Assembly: GCA_046542995.1 (NCBI GenBank)
Contig: JBKHAH010000033.1
Coordinates: forward strand, 1-32,931
Length of the DNA stretch: 32,931 nucleotides
Source: Perlabentimonas sp046542995
Lineage (GTDB): Bacteria; Bacteroidota; Bacteroidia; Bacteroidales; Tenuifilaceae
Direction: 5' to 3'
Below the pieces are notes generated by a model that worked only from the letters and a program-made list of their open reading frames with translations, was not told where the DNA came from and ran no database searches. Both the position numbers and the translations under genes were made by a program. Shown here in pieces: positions 31,665 to 32,931 of the stretch (the stretch's first letter is position 1; every line of letters starts with the position of its first letter).

Positions 31665-31775
31665 CTCGTCATTGCCTGCCTGCTCTGCGCCAGTCAGGCA
31701 GGCGAAACCCGGACGCTGAGGTCCTCGAAGCGTAAGGGTTGAAGCAACCGATCCGTCTCGTTAGAAAATGACGAG
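31665..31775. repeat. REP-like foldable unit 2
   Basis: The unit is bounded by CTCGTCATT (31665-31673) and AATGACGAG (31767-31775), exact inverted repeats that share the GTCATT core with unit 1. Inside are a GC-rich hairpin GCCTGCCTG/CAGGCAGGC (31674-31703) and a hairpin with paired AACCC/GGGTT and ACGCT/AGCGT segments (31706-31740), then GAAGCAACC. GC content is much higher than in the surrounding DNA, which suggests an origin different from the flanks. Confidence 0.7.
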
Positions 31776-31781
31776 AGGAGA

Positions 31782-31870
31782 GAGCTCGGCGAAGCCAATC
31801 TCTTTATTTTTCGAAAAGAATGAGATCGCTTTGTTACTCTCTTCGTTCGTGAGATGGCTTCGCTAAGTTC
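31782..31870. repeat. REP-like foldable unit 3 (diverged)
   Basis: GCGAAGCC followed by ATCTC (31789-31802, with one extra A) pairs with GAGATGGCTTCGC (31851-31863). The stem extends with GAGCT (31782-31786) against AGTTC (31866-31870), including one G-T wobble. The GAAGCCAATC segment echoes GAAGCAATC of unit 1. The ends lack the GTCATT core, so this unit is related but diverged or truncated. Confidence 0.5.
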
Positions 31871-31918
31871 GGGAAATACCCTCGCGATAACGGTGGCTTT
31901 CTGTCAGATACCCATTAT

Positions 31919-31940
31919 GACCAAAAAAAATGGTCTATTT
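31919..31940 (+). terminator. Terminator-like hairpin after the REP cluster
   Basis: GACCA (31919-31923) pairs with TGGTC (31931-31935) around seven A residues, followed by TATTTTT. The stem is short (5 bp) but has a good T-tract. It is more than 400 bases downstream of aspS, so its role as the aspS terminator is uncertain. Confidence 0.4.
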
Positions 31941-32284
31941 TTGCAATGACCGTTGAAAGTTTTGGGATAGATGCGGATATACGTATAGAAAAATTTAATT
32001 ATACAACAATAAGCTTTTCATTGATTTTTCAGAAAAGGGTAATTGCGTATTAAAAAGGCAGTTACTCTTTTTTTAGTTTATCCTAATTATGTTATATAAT
32101 TTGATTGCCAGAATGTTAATTTTTAAAAATTTGCATTAGCAATTATTAAACATTAAATTTGAATTTTTTGAAATTATTTTACATAAGGTAAAAACATGTA
32201 ATGCAGATATATATAGTTTAGGAATTATGTTTTGTTTTTTGAAACAATTAAATTTTTAAATATTAATTAATAAACAATAGAAAA
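31941..32284. other. Very AT-rich intergenic region upstream of the H1-like gene
   Basis: About 340 bases with no credible gene on either strand. The final 180 bases are almost purely A and T with runs of both, typical of a curved, easily melted promoter region. A promoter for the following gene should lie here, but no exact TTG-N19-TAnnTTTG match was found. Confidence 0.5.
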
Positions 32285-32899
32285 ATGAAAAAGTTAGCAT
32301 TAACAAACACGGAGGTAATAAAACTACGTGAGTTATACCAAAACGAGCTAAAAAAAGCATTTGAGAAGGTAGAGCACCTTACAGCAGTTCTAAATAAATT
32401 GGATGCCGAAATGGAGGTGAATGAGTTATTGTCAGAAGACACTCCCTCCAAACCACCTAGTAAAAAGGGAGTTGCTACGAAAAAGTCAGTAAGCAAGCCG
32501 CCAAAAAAATCGGTAAAACAGACAAAGCCTGCTGAGGTGAAAAAGGAGGATAGCTCCAAACCAAAATCGAAACGAGGCAGGAAGGCAGGTGTTAAAAAAT
32601 CGATTAAAGGTGCAGCGGGAGCAAAAAAAATAAAATGGAACGATGTAGTTTTGGACACTATTAAAAGTAAGGGTATCCCTATGCTATCGTCAACCATTAC
32701 TGAGGAGGTTTTTAAAACGCTTAAAGCTAAACAGAGCGATAAGGGTAGGGTTAAGAATACCGTTTCGGGCACGCTGTCGAAGCTTGTAACGGCTGAGAAC
32801 AAATTGAAAACCTATAAATTGGAAGGCTCAAGGAATAAGTTATATGGCCTACCCCAGTGGTTTAATGAGAAGGGAGAGCTCTTGCCAGAATTTAATTAG
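32285..32899 (+). CDS. Basic histone H1-like protein with probable C-terminal winged helix
   Basis: The 204-residue protein has three parts. Residues 1-50 form a probable coiled coil (V-I-K-L-R-E-L-Y-Q-N-E-L-K-K-A-F). Residues 52-118 are a Lys/Pro/Ser/Ala-rich linker with repeated K-K-S-V and P-P-K-K-S units and a K-R-G-R-K-A-G motif resembling an AT-hook. Residues about 120-195 look like a winged-helix domain of the HARE-HTH type (W-N-D-V-V-L-D-T-I, then V-K-N-T-V-S-G-T-L-S-K-L and a wing ending L-Y-G-L-P). It probably binds DNA as a nucleoid-associated or regulatory protein; the exact family is not certain. It is a single gene, complete, ending 32 bases before the window end. Confidence 0.8.
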   Translation: MKKLALTNTEVIKLRELYQNELKKAFEKVEHLTAVLNKLDAEMEVNELLSEDTPSKPPSKKGVATKKSVSKPPKKSVKQTKPAEVKKEDSSKPKSKRGRKAGVKKSIKGAAGAKKIKWNDVVLDTIKSKGIPMLSSTITEEVFKTLKAKQSDKGRVKNTVSGTLSKLVTAENKLKTYKLEGSRNKLYGLPQWFNEKGELLPEFN

Positions 32900-32931
32900 T
32901 GTCAGCAAGAATACTAATGTTTTTAACCAGA

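Noticed and set aside
31665..31775. A remnant insertion sequence with terminal inverted repeats
   Set aside because: The interior has no transposase coding and is made entirely of short hairpins; a REP-like repeat explains it better.

Overview
The window looks like a chromosomal segment of a Bacteroidota bacterium, probably an environmental Bacteroidales/Marinilabiliales-type organism; the exact lineage is an inference. The composition is AT-rich and intergenic regions are AT-rich. Shine-Dalgarno sequences are weak. There is a textbook Bacteroidota promoter (TTG, 19 bases, TAATTTTG) in front of exbB. The gene content also fits: an ExbB / membrane protein / ExbD / ExbD module, a DUF1987 (SiaC-like) protein, and many exported proteins starting MKK-hydrophobic-(S)Q. 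The window starts in an intergenic region and ends just past its last gene. No insertion sequence, phage, CRISPR array or rRNA was seen.

Layout. (1) 110-4545: housekeeping genes for a TatD nuclease, a type I asparaginase and tRNA-Ser(GGA), then an inner-membrane proton-motor module (ExbB, a four-helix protein, two ExbD paralogues). (2) 4704-6161: a lipoprotein alkaline phosphatase, followed by an unusual intergenic region with a possible pseudoknot and a degenerate tetranucleotide array. (3) 6747-13435: six consecutive exported proteins (a CsgG/FlgT-like protein with a predicted C-terminal beta-barrel, an LPP20-like exported protein, a DUF6175-like protein, a TolB-N/helical-repeat protein and two LPP20-like lipoproteins). 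This is the best candidate in the window for an undescribed envelope system. (4) 13493-27992: a signalling island. It holds a reverse-strand SiaC-like protein; a giant soluble kinase with about eleven PAS and two GAF-like domains; a REC-PAS-LuxR regulator; a stand-alone B12-binding protein with the Wx9EH cap motif of B12 photoreceptors; a helical protein resembling the domain that accompanies such B12 sensors; a second PAS kinase; a chemoreceptor with a predicted periplasmic zinc-binding-type (CZB) domain; and two receiver plus bacteriohemerythrin pairs. (5) 28071-31493: a TPR protein and a TadA-like deaminase on the reverse strand, then aspS on the forward strand. (6) 31545-31940: a cluster of foldable REP-like units. 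(7) 32285-32899: a small basic protein with a coiled coil, a histone H1-like linker and a probable winged helix.

How the parts may work together. The giant kinase, LuxR regulator and B12 protein lie with gaps of only 30 and 21 bases and are probably one operon. That suggests the kinase-regulator pair receives input from a B12-based, possibly light-responsive sensor. The chemoreceptor, receivers and hemerythrins add zinc/redox- and oxygen-type inputs. The exported cluster has no recognised pathway but shares folds with curli, flagellar and Tol assembly proteins. All functional calls were made by reading motifs; no database search was possible.
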